From Variovorax dokdonensis (lineage in GTDB: Bacteria > Pseudomonadota > Gammaproteobacteria > Burkholderiales > Burkholderiaceae_C), in assembly GCF_030316895.1 (NCBI RefSeq), contig NZ_JASZYV010000002.1:744001-808000 (forward strand): 64,000 nucleotides of DNA. Reading direction: 5' to 3'. The notes beneath the pieces are model-generated. The model worked only from the letters and a program-made list of their open reading frames with translations. It was not told the origin of the DNA and ran no database searches. A program made the translations under genes and the position numbers. Positions 44,766-56,327 of this stretch are shown piece by piece; position 1 is the first letter of the stretch; each line of letters starts with the position of its first letter.

Positions 44766-46279
44766 TGAGCAGCGTCGATCTCCACACCCCGCAACAGGCC
44801 GCCCAGTGGCTGCGCCTGAATGTGCGCGGCCAACTGCGGGCCGACAGCCGCGCCGTGCAGATGGGTGACGGGTTCATCGCATGGCCTGGCGCGGCGACCG
44901 ATGGGCGCCGGCATGTGGCCGCGGCCATCTCCCAAGGCGCGGCGGCATGCCTCGTCGAACGCGAAGGCGTGGAGGCATTCGGCTTCACGCAGGAGGAAGT
45001 GGCCCGCTACGCAGGCCTGAAAGCGGCGACCGGTCCCATCGCCGCCGAGTTCTACGACGCGCCGTCCCAGCACTTGTCGGTGCTGGCCGTCACGGGCACG
45101 AACGGCAAGACCTCGACCGCCTGGTGGCTGGCGCAGGCGCTGTCGCGCGACGTCGCCTCCGGTCCGGGCGCATGCGCCGTGGTCGGCACGCTGGGCATGG
45201 GCGTGCCCCCGAACCTGCGCTACACCGGCCTGACCACCCCCGATCCGGTCATGTTGCAAGGCTACTTCCGCGAGATTGCGGACCAGGGCCTGCGCGCCTG
45301 CGCGATCGAGGCTTCGTCCATCGGAATTGCAGAACGTCGGCTCGATGGCACGCGCATCGCAGTGGCCGTGTTCACCAATTTCACCCAGGACCACCTGGAC
45401 TATCACGGCAGCATGGAGGCCTACTGGGCCGCCAAGGCCGAGCTGTTCCGCTGGCCCGGCCTGCAAGCTGCCGTGGTCAACGTGGACGACGTGCATGGCG
45501 CGAGCCTGGCGGCCAGCCTGGCCGATCAGCCTGAAGCGGAGCGCCCGCAGCTGTGGACCGTATCCGCTGCCGGCGCGCCGGCACGCCTGTCGGCGCACGA
45601 TGTCGGCTACGACGCGCAAGGCCTGTGCTTCACCGTCGTCGAAGACGGGCAGCCCGCGCAGACGCTGTCGACCGGCCTCATCGGCCAGTACAACGTGGCC
45701 AACCTTCTGGGTGTGCTCGGCGCCTTGCGTGCCCTGGGAATGGACCTGGCCCAGGCCGTGAATGCCTGCCGCAGCCTCGGCCCGGTTCCGGGTCGGATGG
45801 AGCGCGTGGATGCGGTCTCCGGCGCGCCGCTGGTGGTGGTCGACTACGCGCACACGCCCGACGCCATCGACAAGGCCTTGGCTGGCCTGCGGCCACTGGC
45901 GCGTCAGCGCGGCGGTCGGCTGTGGTGCCTGTTCGGTTGCGGCGGCGATCGCGATCCGATCAAGCGCCCGATGATGGGCGCCGTGGCCGAGGCGCAGGCC
46001 GACCGGATCATGGTCACGAGCGACAACCCCCGCGGCGAGTCGCCGGACGCCATCATCAGCCAGATCCTCAGGGGACTGAGCCGGCCCGAGCAGGCGCAGG
46101 TCGAGCCCGACCGGGCACGCGCGATCGTCGACGTGATCGCGCAGGCGGATGCGAACGACATCGTGTTGCTGGCGGGCCGTGGCCACGAGGCGTGGCAGGA
46201 ACTGGCGCAAGGCAAGCGCATCGCCTTCTCCGACCGCGAGCATGCGGCCAACGCCCTGGCGGCGAGGAGGTCTGCATGA
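44765..46279 (+). CDS. murE: UDP-MurNAc-L-Ala-D-Glu:meso-DAP ligase MurE
   Basis: Adds meso-diaminopimelate to the peptidoglycan precursor in the cytoplasm; 504 residues. P-loop [13 protein letters not shown] and the DAP-specific TSDNPRGESP motif are present, so meso-DAP rather than lysine is used, in line with dapF in this window. Overlaps murF as ATGA. Confidence 0.96.
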   Translation: MSSVDLHTPQQAAQWLRLNVRGQLRADSRAVQMGDGFIAWPGAATDGRRHVAAAISQGAAACLVEREGVEAFGFTQEEVARYAGLKAATGPIAAEFYDAPSQHLSVLAVTGTNGKTSTAWWLAQALSRDVASGPGACAVVGTLGMGVPPNLRYTGLTTPDPVMLQGYFREIADQGLRACAIEASSIGIAERRLDGTRIAVAVFTNFTQDHLDYHGSMEAYWAAKAELFRWPGLQAAVVNVDDVHGASLAASLADQPEAERPQLWTVSAAGAPARLSAHDVGYDAQGLCFTVVEDGQPAQTLSTGLIGQYNVANLLGVLGALRALGMDLAQAVNACRSLGPVPGRMERVDAVSGAPLVVVDYAHTPDAIDKALAGLRPLARQRGGRLWCLFGCGGDRDPIKRPMMGAVAEAQADRIMVTSDNPRGESPDAIISQILRGLSRPEQAQVEPDRARAIVDVIAQADANDIVLLAGRGHEAWQELAQGKRIAFSDREHAANALAARRSA

Positions 46280-47718
46280 CGATGATGATGACGCTGGCCC
46301 AGGCTCAGTCCTGGATCGCGGATGCCCGCCTCGTCGGCGATCCGCAGACGCCGATCGCGCGCGTTCACACCGACACGCGAAGCCTGCAGCCGGGTGATCT
46401 CTTCGTCGCCCTCAAGGGCGAGCGCTTCGATGCCCATGCCTTCCTGGGCCAGGCCAAGGCAGCCGGCGCGGTCGCTGCCATCGCCCATGATGGTTTGCAG
46501 GAGGCCGGCTTGCCGGGCCTGCAGGTGCCGGACACGCTGGCCGCGCTGGGGCAGCTGGCGGCCGGATGGCGCGCGCAATATTCGCTGCCGCTGATTGCCG
46601 TGACCGGCAGCAACGGCAAGACCACCGTCACCCAGATGCTGGCGGCGATCCTCGCGGCCCAGGGTGGCGAAGCGCGTTCGCTGGCCACTCGCGGCAACTT
46701 CAACAACGAGATCGGCCTGCCGCTCACGCTGCTGCGTCTGCGCCCCGAGCACCTGCGGGGCGTGGTCGAGCTTGGCATGAACCATCCTGGCGAGATCGCT
46801 CGCCTGGCCCAGATCGCCTGCCCGACGATCGCCCTGGTCAACAACGCCCAACGCGAGCATCAGGAATTCATGCAGAGCGTGGAGGCCGTGGCGCGAGAAA
46901 ACGCGCAGGTGTTCGACGCACTGCCTTCGGACGGTACGGCTGTGTTTCCCGCGGGCGACCCGTTCACGGCCCTGTGGTCCGAGTTGGCCGCCTGCGGTGG
47001 CGCCCGGCGCTGCCTGCGCTTTGGCGACCACCCTGGCGCCGACGTGCGCCTCGCTTCGGCGCAGTGGCTGGGCGAGGCGTGGGTATTGGCGGTCGATACG
47101 CCGCTGGGCCGTCTGGCGTGCCGCTTGCAGATCGCCGGCAGGCACAACCTGGACAACGCCATGGCGGCCATCGCGTGCGCGCTGGCGGCCGGTGTGTCGC
47201 TGTCCCAGATCGGGCAGGGGCTGGAAGCCTTCCGTCCGGTGAGCGGGCGCTCCAACGCGCGCGTGCTGCCGCGTGCAAGCGCCGATCCGCTCACGCTGGT
47301 CGACGACAGCTACAACGCCAATCCCGATTCGGTACGCGCCGCCATCGACGTGCTGGCGGCGCTGCCGGGACCGCACCTGCTGGTGCTCGGCGACATGGGC
47401 GAAGTGGGCGATCAGGGCCCCCAGTTCCATGCGGAGGTGGGCGCTTGGGCCGCTACGCGCGGCATCGAATCGGTGTATGCGCTGGGCGAGCAATCCGGGC
47501 ACGCCGTCGGGGCTTATTCGCGGGCCGCGCCTTCTGCCGATGGCCGGCATTTCGACAACAACGACATCGACGCGCTCGATGCCGCCGTGCTGGCGCGTCT
47601 GCCGCAGGTGGCGAGCGTGCTCGTCAAGGGTTCGCGCTTCATGAAGATGGAGCGCGTGGTGCAGGCCATCGATGCACACCTTGGCAACAAGAAAGAGGAG
47701 GCCGGTCATGCGCATTGA
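46276..47718 (+). CDS. murF: UDP-MurNAc-tripeptide:D-Ala-D-Ala ligase MurF
   Basis: Adds D-Ala-D-Ala to the UDP-MurNAc tripeptide; 480 residues. P-loop VTGSNGKTTVTQML, ELGMNHPGEIA, VNNAQREHQE and DDSYNANPDSV are typical. gaggagg precedes the ATG, which lies in the murE stop. The preceding frame through murE is not part of the gene. Confidence 0.95.
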   Translation: MTMMMTLAQAQSWIADARLVGDPQTPIARVHTDTRSLQPGDLFVALKGERFDAHAFLGQAKAAGAVAAIAHDGLQEAGLPGLQVPDTLAALGQLAAGWRAQYSLPLIAVTGSNGKTTVTQMLAAILAAQGGEARSLATRGNFNNEIGLPLTLLRLRPEHLRGVVELGMNHPGEIARLAQIACPTIALVNNAQREHQEFMQSVEAVARENAQVFDALPSDGTAVFPAGDPFTALWSELAACGGARRCLRFGDHPGADVRLASAQWLGEAWVLAVDTPLGRLACRLQIAGRHNLDNAMAAIACALAAGVSLSQIGQGLEAFRPVSGRSNARVLPRASADPLTLVDDSYNANPDSVRAAIDVLAALPGPHLLVLGDMGEVGDQGPQFHAEVGAWAATRGIESVYALGEQSGHAVGAYSRAAPSADGRHFDNNDIDALDAAVLARLPQVASVLVKGSRFMKMERVVQAIDAHLGNKKEEAGHAH

Positions 47719-47736
47719 GCAACCGGAAATCGCCCC

Positions 47737-48915
47737 ATGCTGATGAGCCTGGCCCAATGGCTGCAGACGCTGTACCCGGATGCCGGGTTCCTGCGCGTCT
47801 TCCAGTACCTGACTTTCCGTGCCCTCATGGCATCGGTGACCGCGCTGCTCATGGGCTTGCTGGCCGGGCCCTGGGTGATCCGGCGTCTGACGGCTCTCAA
47901 GATCGGCCAGCCCGTCCGTGGCTATGCGATGGACACGCACCTGATCAAGAGCGGCACGCCCACCATGGGCGGCGTGCTGGTGCTGTTCTCGATCGCCTTC
48001 GCCACGCTGATGTGGTTCGACCTGTCGAATCGCTTTGTCTGGATCGTGCTTTGGGTCACCCTGGGATTCGGCGCCATCGGCTGGGTCGACGACTGGCGCA
48101 AGGTCGTCAAGAAGGATCCGGAAGGCATGCGCTCGCGCGAGAAGTACATGTGGCAGTCGCTCATCGGGTTGATGGCGGCCTTCTACCTGCTGTTCGCGAT
48201 CTCGGAAGTGTCGAACTGGCGCGTGCTCGAACTGTTCTATGCCTGGGTCAAGTCCGGGTTCGACCTCGACTTCCCGCCCAAGACCCACCTGCTGCTGCCC
48301 TTCTTCAAGGAGATCTCGTACCCGCTGGGCGGCATCGGTTTCGTGGTGCTGACCTACCTCGTGATCGTGGGCGCGAGCAACGCGGTCAACCTCACCGACG
48401 GGCTGGACGGCCTGGCGATCATGCCGGTCGTGATGGTCGGCTCTTCGCTGGGCGTTTTCGCCTATGTGACGGGCAGCGCCGTGTATTCCCGCTACCTGCT
48501 CTTCCCGCACATTCCCGGCTCGGGCGAGTTGCTGGTGTTCTGCTCGGCCATGGCCGGCGCGGGGCTGGCGTTCCTGTGGTTCAACACGCATCCGGCACAG
48601 GTGTTCATGGGCGACGTCGGCGCATTGGCGCTGGGTGGCGCGCTGGGCACCATCGCGGTGATCGTGCGCCAGGAGATCGTGTTCTTCGTGATGGGCGGCA
48701 TCTTCGTGGTCGAGGCCATCTCGGTCATGGCCCAGGTGACTTACTTCAAGTACACCAAGCGTCGCTATGGCGAGGGTCGGCGCGTCCTCAAGATGGCACC
48801 GCTGCACCATCACTTCGAGAAAAGCGGCTGGCGCGAGACCCAGGTGGTCGTGCGCTTCTGGATCATCACCATGCTGCTTTGCATGGTGGGCCTGTCCACC
48901 CTCAAGCTGAGATAG
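47737..48915 (+). CDS. mraY: Phospho-MurNAc-pentapeptide transferase MraY
   Basis: Integral membrane enzyme that forms lipid I from UDP-MurNAc-pentapeptide and undecaprenyl phosphate; 392 residues with about ten helices. Catalytic/Mg motifs: [33 protein letters not shown] and [13 protein letters not shown]. Separated from murF by 18 bases; a second ATG two codons in is possible. Confidence 0.96.
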   Translation: MLMSLAQWLQTLYPDAGFLRVFQYLTFRALMASVTALLMGLLAGPWVIRRLTALKIGQPVRGYAMDTHLIKSGTPTMGGVLVLFSIAFATLMWFDLSNRFVWIVLWVTLGFGAIGWVDDWRKVVKKDPEGMRSREKYMWQSLIGLMAAFYLLFAISEVSNWRVLELFYAWVKSGFDLDFPPKTHLLLPFFKEISYPLGGIGFVVLTYLVIVGASNAVNLTDGLDGLAIMPVVMVGSSLGVFAYVTGSAVYSRYLLFPHIPGSGELLVFCSAMAGAGLAFLWFNTHPAQVFMGDVGALALGGALGTIAVIVRQEIVFFVMGGIFVVEAISVMAQVTYFKYTKRRYGEGRRVLKMAPLHHHFEKSGWRETQVVVRFWIITMLLCMVGLSTLKLR

Positions 48916-48928
48916 GGAAGCCGGCCAG

Positions 48929-50743
48929 GTGAAGCATCTCAACCAACTCCCCGTGCTGGTCCTGGGCCTGGGCGCCTCCGGCCTGGCCATGGCGCGCTGG
49001 TGCGCGCGCCACGGCGCGGTGGTGACCGTGGCCGACACGCGCGAGGCCCCGCCACAGTTGGCCGTGCTGCGCCAGCAACTGCCAGACGTGCGCTTCGTCG
49101 CTGGTCCGTTTTCGGCTTCGCTGGTCGAGGGTACGCCGATCCGGGCGGTCTACTGCTCGCCAGGCATCGCCCCAGCCGAGCGTGCGCCGGTGGTGGACGC
49201 AGCCCGCGCCATCGGCCTGCCGGTGGGCGGCGAACTGGACCTGTTCACGCTGGCGCTGGCCGACCTCGCGCAACCGCCGCAGGAAGATGAATCCTCGCAA
49301 GACGGCGACGACGGCGTTGAACAAGCGCAATCGAATCAGGTCGAGGCAACGGTAGCCCTGGAATCCGAGGCTGAAGCCCCCGAGCCTGCACAGGATGCTG
49401 ACGACCTGCAGCCGGAGTCGGAGCCGAACGCGTTGCCGGAATCCGTGGTCGATGCCCTCCCGGCCGACGCCGAAGGCGCCGCATCCGAATCGGAAGACGA
49501 GCCCACACCCATCGTCGTCCAGGTTCCGCCCGCAAAGCGCGGCTACCAGCCGGCAGTGCTGGCCGTGACCGGCACCAACGGCAAGACGACCGTCACATCG
49601 CTCACCGGCATCCTGGTTGAGCGCGCGGGCAAGAGCGTCGCGGTGGCCGGCAACATCGGCCCAACCCTGCTCGACACGCTGGCCGAGCGCATGGATGCGC
49701 AAGACCTGCCCGATGTCTGGGTGCTCGAACTGTCGAGCTTCCAGCTCGACACCTCGCACGGCTTCGAGCCGACCGCCGCCACGGTGCTCAACATCAGCCA
49801 GGACCACCTGGACTGGCACGGCGACATGGCCGCCTACGCGGCTGCCAAGGCCCGCATCTTCGGCCAGCGCGGTCTGATGCTGCTCAACCGTGACGACCCG
49901 CAGGTCATGCAGATGCTGCCGCCGCCGGTGCGTGTGAAGTTGCAGCGCCCGCAGGTGCGCACGCACGTCACCTTCGGCGCCCAATTGCCCAGGCGCCCCG
50001 GCGACTACGGCATCGAACGCGTGAACGGCATGGCCTGGCTGGTGCGTGCCCACGAGGCGGACGAAACCATCAAGCGCAAGCGCGGCGCCGTGCAGGAAGA
50101 AGAGGAAATCCACCTGCAGCGATTCATGCCGGCCGACGCGCTGCGCATCCGTGGGCAGCACAACGCGCTCAATGCGCTGGCGGCTTTGGCGCTGGCAACT
50201 GCCGCTGGCTGTGCGCTCGCACCCATGCTCTACGGCCTTCGCGAATATCACGGCGAGCCGCACCGCGTTCAACCGGTGGCGATCATCGACGACGTCGAAT
50301 ATTTCGACGACAGCAAGGGCACCAACGTCGGGGCCACGGCCGCCGCGCTCACCGGGCTGGGCGAGGAGCGCAAGGTCGTCGTCATCCTCGGCGGCGACGG
50401 CAAGGGGCAGGACTTTTCACCGTTGGCCGAACCTGTGGCGCGATATGCGCGCGCCGTGGTGCTGCTCGGCCGCGACGCGCCGCTGATCGAAGAGGCCCTG
50501 TCCGCCACCGGCGTGCCGATGCACCATGCGAGCGACATGCATCAGGCCGTCATGGCTTGCGCGCACCGGGCGCACCGTGGCGATGCGGTGCTGCTGTCGC
50601 CGGCCTGCGCGAGCTTCGACATGTTCCGCAACTATCCGCACCGCGCCGAGGTCTTCTGCGCCGCGGTGCAGGAACTGGCCGACTCCCCTGATCGGCCCGG
50701 CGCAGATCTGGACGAATCCGGCGAGCACGGAGGTGCCGCATGA
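48929..50743 (+). CDS. murD: UDP-MurNAc-L-Ala:D-Glu ligase MurD with acidic insertion
   Basis: Adds D-glutamate to UDP-MurNAc-L-Ala. At 604 residues it is much longer than E. coli MurD (438). The N-terminal UDP-binding Rossmann domain ([16 protein letters not shown]) is followed by an insertion of about 90 residues (about 113-205), rich in Glu/Asp/Ala/Pro and low in complexity. Then come the P-loop [12 protein letters not shown] (about residue 213) and [14 protein letters not shown] second, shorter charged insertion (around residues 375-395) precedes RIRGQHN. The catalytic core looks complete. GTG start; ends in ATGA with ftsW. Confidence 0.93.
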   Translation: MKHLNQLPVLVLGLGASGLAMARWCARHGAVVTVADTREAPPQLAVLRQQLPDVRFVAGPFSASLVEGTPIRAVYCSPGIAPAERAPVVDAARAIGLPVGGELDLFTLALADLAQPPQEDESSQDGDDGVEQAQSNQVEATVALESEAEAPEPAQDADDLQPESEPNALPESVVDALPADAEGAASESEDEPTPIVVQVPPAKRGYQPAVLAVTGTNGKTTVTSLTGILVERAGKSVAVAGNIGPTLLDTLAERMDAQDLPDVWVLELSSFQLDTSHGFEPTAATVLNISQDHLDWHGDMAAYAAAKARIFGQRGLMLLNRDDPQVMQMLPPPVRVKLQRPQVRTHVTFGAQLPRRPGDYGIERVNGMAWLVRAHEADETIKRKRGAVQEEEEIHLQRFMPADALRIRGQHNALNALAALALATAAGCALAPMLYGLREYHGEPHRVQPVAIIDDVEYFDDSKGTNVGATAAALTGLGEERKVVVILGGDGKGQDFSPLAEPVARYARAVVLLGRDAPLIEEALSATGVPMHHASDMHQAVMACAHRAHRGDAVLLSPACASFDMFRNYPHRAEVFCAAVQELADSPDRPGADLDESGEHGGAA

Positions 50744-52056
50744 GCAGTGCACGCGCCGCCAAGGCCAACGAGATGAACGACGCACCGGAAAGCCGCGGGG
50801 GCTGGCGCAGTCTGTTCGGACGTCTGCGCAGCAGCGCGGGCGATGCGTTGCCCATGCACCTGCCGGTGCATCTGGGCGGGGCCGGCGTCACCCAGACCAA
50901 GGCGGCGCCGGTGCGCGTGCTGGGCTTCGACCAGGCATTGCTCTGGGTCACGGTTGCGCTGCTGGCATGGGGCCTGGTGATGGTCTATTCGGCCTCGATC
51001 GCCATCGGCGACAACCCGCGCTTTGCCCGTGCCAACTATCAGGAGACCTACTTCCTGATGCGCCACGCCTTCGCCCTGGTGGTGGCTTTCGTGGTGGCGC
51101 TGCTGTCCTTCCAGGTGCCGATGCGCACCTGGGAACGCGCCGCGCCCTGGCTGTTCGTCGCATCGATCATCCTGTTGGTGCTGGTGCTCATTCCCCACAT
51201 CGGCCGCAGCGTGAACGGTGCGCGGCGCTGGATTCCTCTGGGCTTCACCAATTTCCAGCCTTCGGAGTTGGCCAAGCTGGCCATGGTGATGTATGCGGCC
51301 AGCTACATGGTGCGCAAGATGGAGATCAAGGAGCGCTTCTTCCGCGCCGTGCTGCCGATGGGCATCGCGGTCGTGGTGGTGGGCATGCTGCTCCTGGCCG
51401 AGCCCGACATGGGCGCCTTCATGGTGATCGCGGTGATCGCGATGGGCATCCTGTTCCTGGGCGGCGTCAACGCGCGCATGTTCTTCGTCATCACTGTGCT
51501 GGTGGTGGTGGCCTTCGCGATGATGGTGGCGTCCTCGCCCTGGCGGCGCGAGCGCATCTTTGCCTATCTCGATCCGTGGAGCGAAACCAACGCGCTGGGC
51601 AAGGGATATCAGCTGTCGCACTCGCTCATTGCCATCGGGCGCGGCGAGGTCTTCGGCGTCGGCCTGGGCGGCAGCGTCGAGAAGCTGCACTGGCTGCCCG
51701 AAGCGCACACCGACTTTCTGCTGGCGGTGATCGGCGAGGAGTTCGGCCTGATCGGCGTGCTCGTGGCGATCGTGCTGTTCCTGTGGCTCACCCGCCGCAT
51801 CATGCACATCGGCCGGCAAGCCATCGCCCTGGACCGTGTGTTCTCGGGACTGGTGGCGCAGGGCATCGGCGTCTGGATCGGCTTCCAGACCTTCATCAAC
51901 ATGGGCGTCAATCTCGGCGCGCTGCCCACCAAGGGGCTCACGCTGCCGCTGATGAGCTATGGCGGCTCGGCCATCATCATGAACATGGCGGCCCTGGCCA
52001 TCGTGCTGCGCATCGACTACGAGAACCGCGTGCTGATGCGTGGAGGCCGCGTATGA
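50740..52056 (+). CDS. ftsW: Septal peptidoglycan polymerase FtsW
   Basis: SEDS-family glycosyltransferase that polymerises septal glycan with FtsI; 438 residues, about ten helices. Family segments: [42 protein letters not shown], and [14 protein letters not shown], with [10 protein letters not shown] near the C-terminus. About 65 cytoplasmic residues precede helix 1. Overlaps murD and murG as ATGA. Confidence 0.96.
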   Translation: MSSARAAKANEMNDAPESRGGWRSLFGRLRSSAGDALPMHLPVHLGGAGVTQTKAAPVRVLGFDQALLWVTVALLAWGLVMVYSASIAIGDNPRFARANYQETYFLMRHAFALVVAFVVALLSFQVPMRTWERAAPWLFVASIILLVLVLIPHIGRSVNGARRWIPLGFTNFQPSELAKLAMVMYAASYMVRKMEIKERFFRAVLPMGIAVVVVGMLLLAEPDMGAFMVIAVIAMGILFLGGVNARMFFVITVLVVVAFAMMVASSPWRRERIFAYLDPWSETNALGKGYQLSHSLIAIGRGEVFGVGLGGSVEKLHWLPEAHTDFLLAVIGEEFGLIGVLVAIVLFLWLTRRIMHIGRQAIALDRVFSGLVAQGIGVWIGFQTFINMGVNLGALPTKGLTLPLMSYGGSAIIMNMAALAIVLRIDYENRVLMRGGRV

Positions 52057-53111
52057 GGACTGCCCTCGTCATGGCGGGCGGCACCGGCGGCCACATCTTT
52101 CCTGGTCTGGCGGTCGCCGAGGCGCTGCGTGCGCGCGGCTGGCGTGTCCATTGGCTGGGAGCACCCACGGGCATGGAGCATGACCTCGTGCCTGCCCGCG
52201 GCTTTCCGTTCGAGCCGGTGCAGTTCGGCGGCGTGCGCGGCAAGGGACCGCTGACGCTGGCGCTGCTGCCGCTCAAGCTGCTGCGCGCGTTCTGGCAAAG
52301 CATCCAGGTGGTGCGGCGCGTCAAGCCCGACGTGGTGGTGGGCCTGGGTGGCTACATCACGTTTCCGGGCGGCATGATGAGCGTGCTGCTGGGCAAGCCG
52401 CTGGTGTTGCACGAGCAGAACTCGGTGGCCGGCATGGCCAACAAGGTGCTGGCCGGCGTGGCCGACCGCGTGTTCAGCGCGTTCCCCGACGTGCTCAAGA
52501 ATGCGCGCTGGGTGGGCAACCCGCTGCGCGAGGCCTTCGTGACGCAGCCCGATCCCGCGACCCGCTTCGCGCAGCGCAGCGGTCCGCTGAAGCTGCTGGT
52601 CGTCGGTGGCAGCCTGGGTGCCAAGGCGCTCAATGCCATCGTGCCGCAGGCGCTGGCGCGAATTGCGCCGGCGGAGCGGCCCATCACGTTGCATCAAAGC
52701 GGTGCCAAGCAGATCGACGAGTTGCGGGCCAACTACACGGCGGCCGGCGTGCAGGCCGAGCTCACACCTTTCATCGACGACACGGCCCAGGCTTTTGCCG
52801 AGGCCGATCTCGTCATCGCGCGCGCCGGCGCCAGCACCGTGACCGAGATCGCGGCGGTGGGTGCGGCTGCGCTGTTCGTTCCATTTCCATCGGCGGTCGA
52901 CGACCACCAGACCACCAACGCCCGCTTCCTCGTCGATGCGGGCGCCGGCTGGCTCGTCGCCCAGTCCGACCTGACCCCTGAATTGCTGTCCGACTTGCTA
53001 CAGAAGATCACACGAGAGGCGCTGCTCGAGCGCGCCCAGAAGGCCAAGAGCCTGCAAAAGACCGATGCGGTGGCCGAGGTTGTCCACGCCTGCGAGGAGC
53101 TTGCGAAATGA
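52053..53111 (+). CDS. murG: Lipid II synthase MurG
   Basis: Peripheral membrane GlcNAc transferase that converts lipid I to lipid II; 352 residues. Glycine-rich loop [37 protein letters not shown] and the UDP-GlcNAc site [14 protein letters not shown] are intact. Starts within the ftsW stop and ends in the murC start. Confidence 0.96.
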   Translation: MRTALVMAGGTGGHIFPGLAVAEALRARGWRVHWLGAPTGMEHDLVPARGFPFEPVQFGGVRGKGPLTLALLPLKLLRAFWQSIQVVRRVKPDVVVGLGGYITFPGGMMSVLLGKPLVLHEQNSVAGMANKVLAGVADRVFSAFPDVLKNARWVGNPLREAFVTQPDPATRFAQRSGPLKLLVVGGSLGAKALNAIVPQALARIAPAERPITLHQSGAKQIDELRANYTAAGVQAELTPFIDDTAQAFAEADLVIARAGASTVTEIAAVGAAALFVPFPSAVDDHQTTNARFLVDAGAGWLVAQSDLTPELLSDLLQKITREALLERAQKAKSLQKTDAVAEVVHACEELAK

Positions 53112-54535
53112 AGCACGCCATTCGCCACATTCACTTTGTCGGAGTCGGCGGCTCCGGGATGAGCGGCATTGCCGAAGTGCTGTTCAACCTGGGCTACAAG
53201 ATCTCCGGCTCCGATCTGGCCGACAGCGCCACGCTGCACCGCTTGGCGCAACTGGGCATCGCCACACAGGTTGGCCACCAGGCGTCCAACATCGACGGGG
53301 CCGATGCGGTGGTCACGTCCACCGCCGTGCGCGCCGACAACCCCGAAGTCCTGGCCGCGCGCGAGAAGAAGATTCCGGTGGTGCCGCGCGCCCTCATGCT
53401 GGCCGAGCTGATGCGCCTCAAGCAGGGCATCGCGATCGCCGGCACCCACGGCAAGACCACCACCACCAGCCTGGCCGCCAGCGTGCTGGCTGCTGCCGGG
53501 CTCGATCCGACCTTCGTCATCGGCGGGCGCCTCAACAGCGCCGGCACCAACGCGCGGCTGGGGCAGGGCGACTACATCGTGGTCGAAGCCGACGAATCGG
53601 ACGCGTCGTTCCTGAACCTGCTGCCGATCATGGCCGTGGTGACGAACATCGATGCCGACCACATGGAGACCTACGGGCACGACTTCGGAAAGCTCAAGAG
53701 CACCTTTGTCGACTTCCTGCACCGCATGCCCTTCTACGGCGTTGCCATCCTGTGCACCGACGACGAAGCCGTGCGCGAGATCGTGCCCCAGGTGTCCTGC
53801 CCGGTGACCAGCTACGGCTTCAACGAGGACGCCCAGGTGCGCGCCGTGAACGTGCGCGCAGTGGGTGGTCAGATGCATTTCACCGTGCAGCGCCGCAACG
53901 GCGTCACGCTGCCGGACCTGGAGATCACGCTCAACCTGCCCGGCGAGCACAACGTGCGCAACGCGCTGTCGGTCATCGCGATGGGCGTCGAGCTCGGTAT
54001 CGCGGACGAGGCCGTCCAGCGCGGCCTGGCCGAGTTCAAGGGTGTCGGCCGGCGCTTCCAGCGCTACGGCGAAGTGCCACTGGCGGATGGCCAGAGCTTC
54101 ACGCTGATCGACGACTATGGCCACCATCCGGTCGAGATGGCGGCCACCATCGCCGCTGCGCGCGGCGCCTTTCCCGGCCGTCGGCTGGTGCTGGCGTTCC
54201 AGCCGCACCGCTACACCCGCACGCGCGACTGCTTCGAGGATTTCGTCAAGGTCATCGGCCAGGCCGACGCCGTGTTGCTCGCAGAGGTCTATGCAGCAGG
54301 CGAGGCGCCGATCGTCGCCGCCGACGGACGGACCCTGACCCGTGCGCTGCGTGTGGCGGGCAAGGTGGAGCCGGTCTTCGTGGACGACATCGTGGCGATG
54401 CCGCAGACCATTCTCGACAACGCCAAGGCGGGCGATGTCGTCATTTGCATGGGCGCCGGCTCGATCGGCGGTGTGCCAGCCAAGGTGGTGGGGCTGCGCG
54501 GCGCCGCCGGCACTGACATGGGAGCGAAGCTGTGA
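53108..54535 (+). CDS. murC: UDP-MurNAc:L-alanine ligase MurC
   Basis: First amino acid ligase of peptidoglycan precursor synthesis, 475 residues. [17 protein letters not shown] (UDP-binding), P-loop [22 protein letters not shown] and [14 protein letters not shown] are present. Linked to murG by ATGA and to ddl by GTGA. Confidence 0.96.
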   Translation: MKHAIRHIHFVGVGGSGMSGIAEVLFNLGYKISGSDLADSATLHRLAQLGIATQVGHQASNIDGADAVVTSTAVRADNPEVLAAREKKIPVVPRALMLAELMRLKQGIAIAGTHGKTTTTSLAASVLAAAGLDPTFVIGGRLNSAGTNARLGQGDYIVVEADESDASFLNLLPIMAVVTNIDADHMETYGHDFGKLKSTFVDFLHRMPFYGVAILCTDDEAVREIVPQVSCPVTSYGFNEDAQVRAVNVRAVGGQMHFTVQRRNGVTLPDLEITLNLPGEHNVRNALSVIAMGVELGIADEAVQRGLAEFKGVGRRFQRYGEVPLADGQSFTLIDDYGHHPVEMAATIAAARGAFPGRRLVLAFQPHRYTRTRDCFEDFVKVIGQADAVLLAEVYAAGEAPIVAADGRTLTRALRVAGKVEPVFVDDIVAMPQTILDNAKAGDVVICMGAGSIGGVPAKVVGLRGAAGTDMGAKL

Positions 54536-55518
54536 GCGCGATTGACGCATCCTCTTTGGGCAAGGTGGCCGTCCTGATGGGTGGCGATTCCGCCGAGCGC
54601 GAGGTCTCCTTGATGTCAGGCGACGGCGTGCTGGGGGCATTGCGTGCCCGCGGCGTCGATGCCCATGCCTTCGACCCTTCGACCCGCGCCCTGGGTGAAC
54701 TCAAGAGCGACGGCTTCGATCGCTGCTTCATCGTGCTGCATGGCCGGCATGGCGAAGACGGCACGGTGCAAGGCGCACTGGAGTTGATGGGCATTCCCTA
54801 TACCGGCTCCGGCGTTCTGGCCTCGAGCCTGGCGATGGACAAGGTCATGACCAAGCGCCTCTGGCTGGCCGATGGCCTCTCGACCCCGCGCTATGCGCGA
54901 CTGGCCTTCGACCAGCAATCGCGCGAGCAGGTGCGTGCGGTGCCGGACGTGCTCGGCCTGCCGCTGATCGTCAAGCCGCCGCGGGAGGGCTCCTCCATCG
55001 GCGTGACCAAGGTGCAGGGCTATTCGCAGATGCAGGAGGCGGTGGAACTGGCCGCGCGCTACGACCCCGACGTGCTGTGCGAGGAGTTCATCGAAGGCGA
55101 GGAAGTGACCTGCGCCATCCTCGGTACCGGCCAATACGCCCAGGCGCTGCCGGTGGTGCGCATCGCCGCGCCCGATGGCGCCTACGACTACCAGAACAAG
55201 TACTTCACCGACGACGTGAAGTACCACTGCCCGAGCGGCCTGTCGCCCGAACTGGAGGCCGAGATCCAGCACCTGTCGCTGGCCGCCTACCGAACCTTGG
55301 GTTGCCGTGGCTGGGGCCGGGCGGACCTGATGATCCGCGCCAGCGATCGCAAGCCCTTCCTGCTGGAGATGAACACGTCGCCGGGGATGACCAGCCATTC
55401 GCTGGTGCCGATGGCCGCGCGAGCAGCCGGCATCGACTACGAGGAACTGTGCGTGCGCGTGCTGTCGCACGCCGCGCTCGACGCCGACCGGCCGCTGGCC
55501 GGGGGAGCCACGGACTGA
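54532..55518 (+). CDS. ddl: D-alanine:D-alanine ligase
   Basis: ATP-grasp enzyme that makes D-Ala-D-Ala for MurF; 328 residues. [46 protein letters not shown] and the metal-binding [15 protein letters not shown] are typical of DdlB. GTG start inside the murC stop; the N-terminal ten residues are an extension. Confidence 0.95.
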   Translation: MSAIDASSLGKVAVLMGGDSAEREVSLMSGDGVLGALRARGVDAHAFDPSTRALGELKSDGFDRCFIVLHGRHGEDGTVQGALELMGIPYTGSGVLASSLAMDKVMTKRLWLADGLSTPRYARLAFDQQSREQVRAVPDVLGLPLIVKPPREGSSIGVTKVQGYSQMQEAVELAARYDPDVLCEEFIEGEEVTCAILGTGQYAQALPVVRIAAPDGAYDYQNKYFTDDVKYHCPSGLSPELEAEIQHLSLAAYRTLGCRGWGRADLMIRASDRKPFLLEMNTSPGMTSHSLVPMAARAAGIDYEELCVRVLSHAALDADRPLAGGATD

Positions 55519-55520
55519 CC

Positions 55521-56306
55521 ATGGCCGAAAGCATCCCAGTGCCGCTGGACGTCAAGCTCATGAACATCGTCGCGACGCTGTTGTTTGCGTCGTGCGGATT
55601 CATGCTGCTGGCCGGCGGTGTCTGGTGGGTGCTGCGTCAACCCTTCTTCCCGCTTGCCGGCATCCGGGTGGACGGGCAGGTGGCGCATGTCAGCGACGTC
55701 TCGCTGCGCGCCAACGTCGTGCCGCAACTGGCGGGCAACTTCTTCACCGTCGACCTGGCACGCACCCGGACCGCCTTCGAGTCGGTGCCCTGGGTGCGCA
55801 AGGCGGTGGTGCGGCGCGAGTTCCCCAACCGCCTGCGCGTGACACTCACCGAGCAGGACCCGGTCGCCTATTGGGGCGACGACACGGGTTCGCAGCTGAT
55901 CAATGGCTTCGGCGAGGTCTTCGAGGCGAACGTGGCCGAGGTCGAGCATCCGCTGCCGCGACTGAAGGGGCCGGCCAGCGACGCCAGCCTCGTGCTGGGC
56001 ATGTACCGCGAACTGGCGCCGATGTTCCATGCGGACGATCTCACCGTCGAGCAGCTGACGCTGTCGTCGCGCGGGAGCTGGTCCATCGATCTCGACACCG
56101 GTGCGCACATTGAACTTGGACGCGGAAATGCCGATGAACTGGCTGGGCGGACCAAGCGATTCCTGACGTCGGTTCGGCAGGTCGCCGCGCACTACGGGCG
56201 ATCCATCGAGTCGGTGCAAGGCGCGGACATGCGCCACAAGGACGCCTACGCCCTGCGCATGCGCGGGGTGAGCACGGTCGGGCCGGACGAAGCCAAAAAG
56301 AGATAG
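55521..56306 (+). CDS. ftsQ: Cell division protein FtsQ
   Basis: 261-residue bitopic division protein: N-terminal cytoplasmic tail, one helix (about 14-37), then POTRA domain (FFPLAGIRVDGQVAHVS) and beta domain (PWVRKAVVRREFPNRLRVTLTEQDPVAYW). Recruits FtsL/FtsB to the septum. The ATG is 2 bases after ddl; the frame before it is a ddl shadow. ftsA follows after 21 bases. Confidence 0.94.
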   Translation: MAESIPVPLDVKLMNIVATLLFASCGFMLLAGGVWWVLRQPFFPLAGIRVDGQVAHVSDVSLRANVVPQLAGNFFTVDLARTRTAFESVPWVRKAVVRREFPNRLRVTLTEQDPVAYWGDDTGSQLINGFGEVFEANVAEVEHPLPRLKGPASDASLVLGMYRELAPMFHADDLTVEQLTLSSRGSWSIDLDTGAHIELGRGNADELAGRTKRFLTSVRQVAAHYGRSIESVQGADMRHKDAYALRMRGVSTVGPDEAKKR

Positions 56307-56327
56307 CGAACACGAGGACATTCATTC

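Noticed and set aside
45904..49038. A continuous open frame of over 1000 codons on the minus strand opposite murE-murF-mraY-murD
   Set aside because: Shadow of four well-conserved genes; the composition is artefactual and there is no ribosome site or motif.
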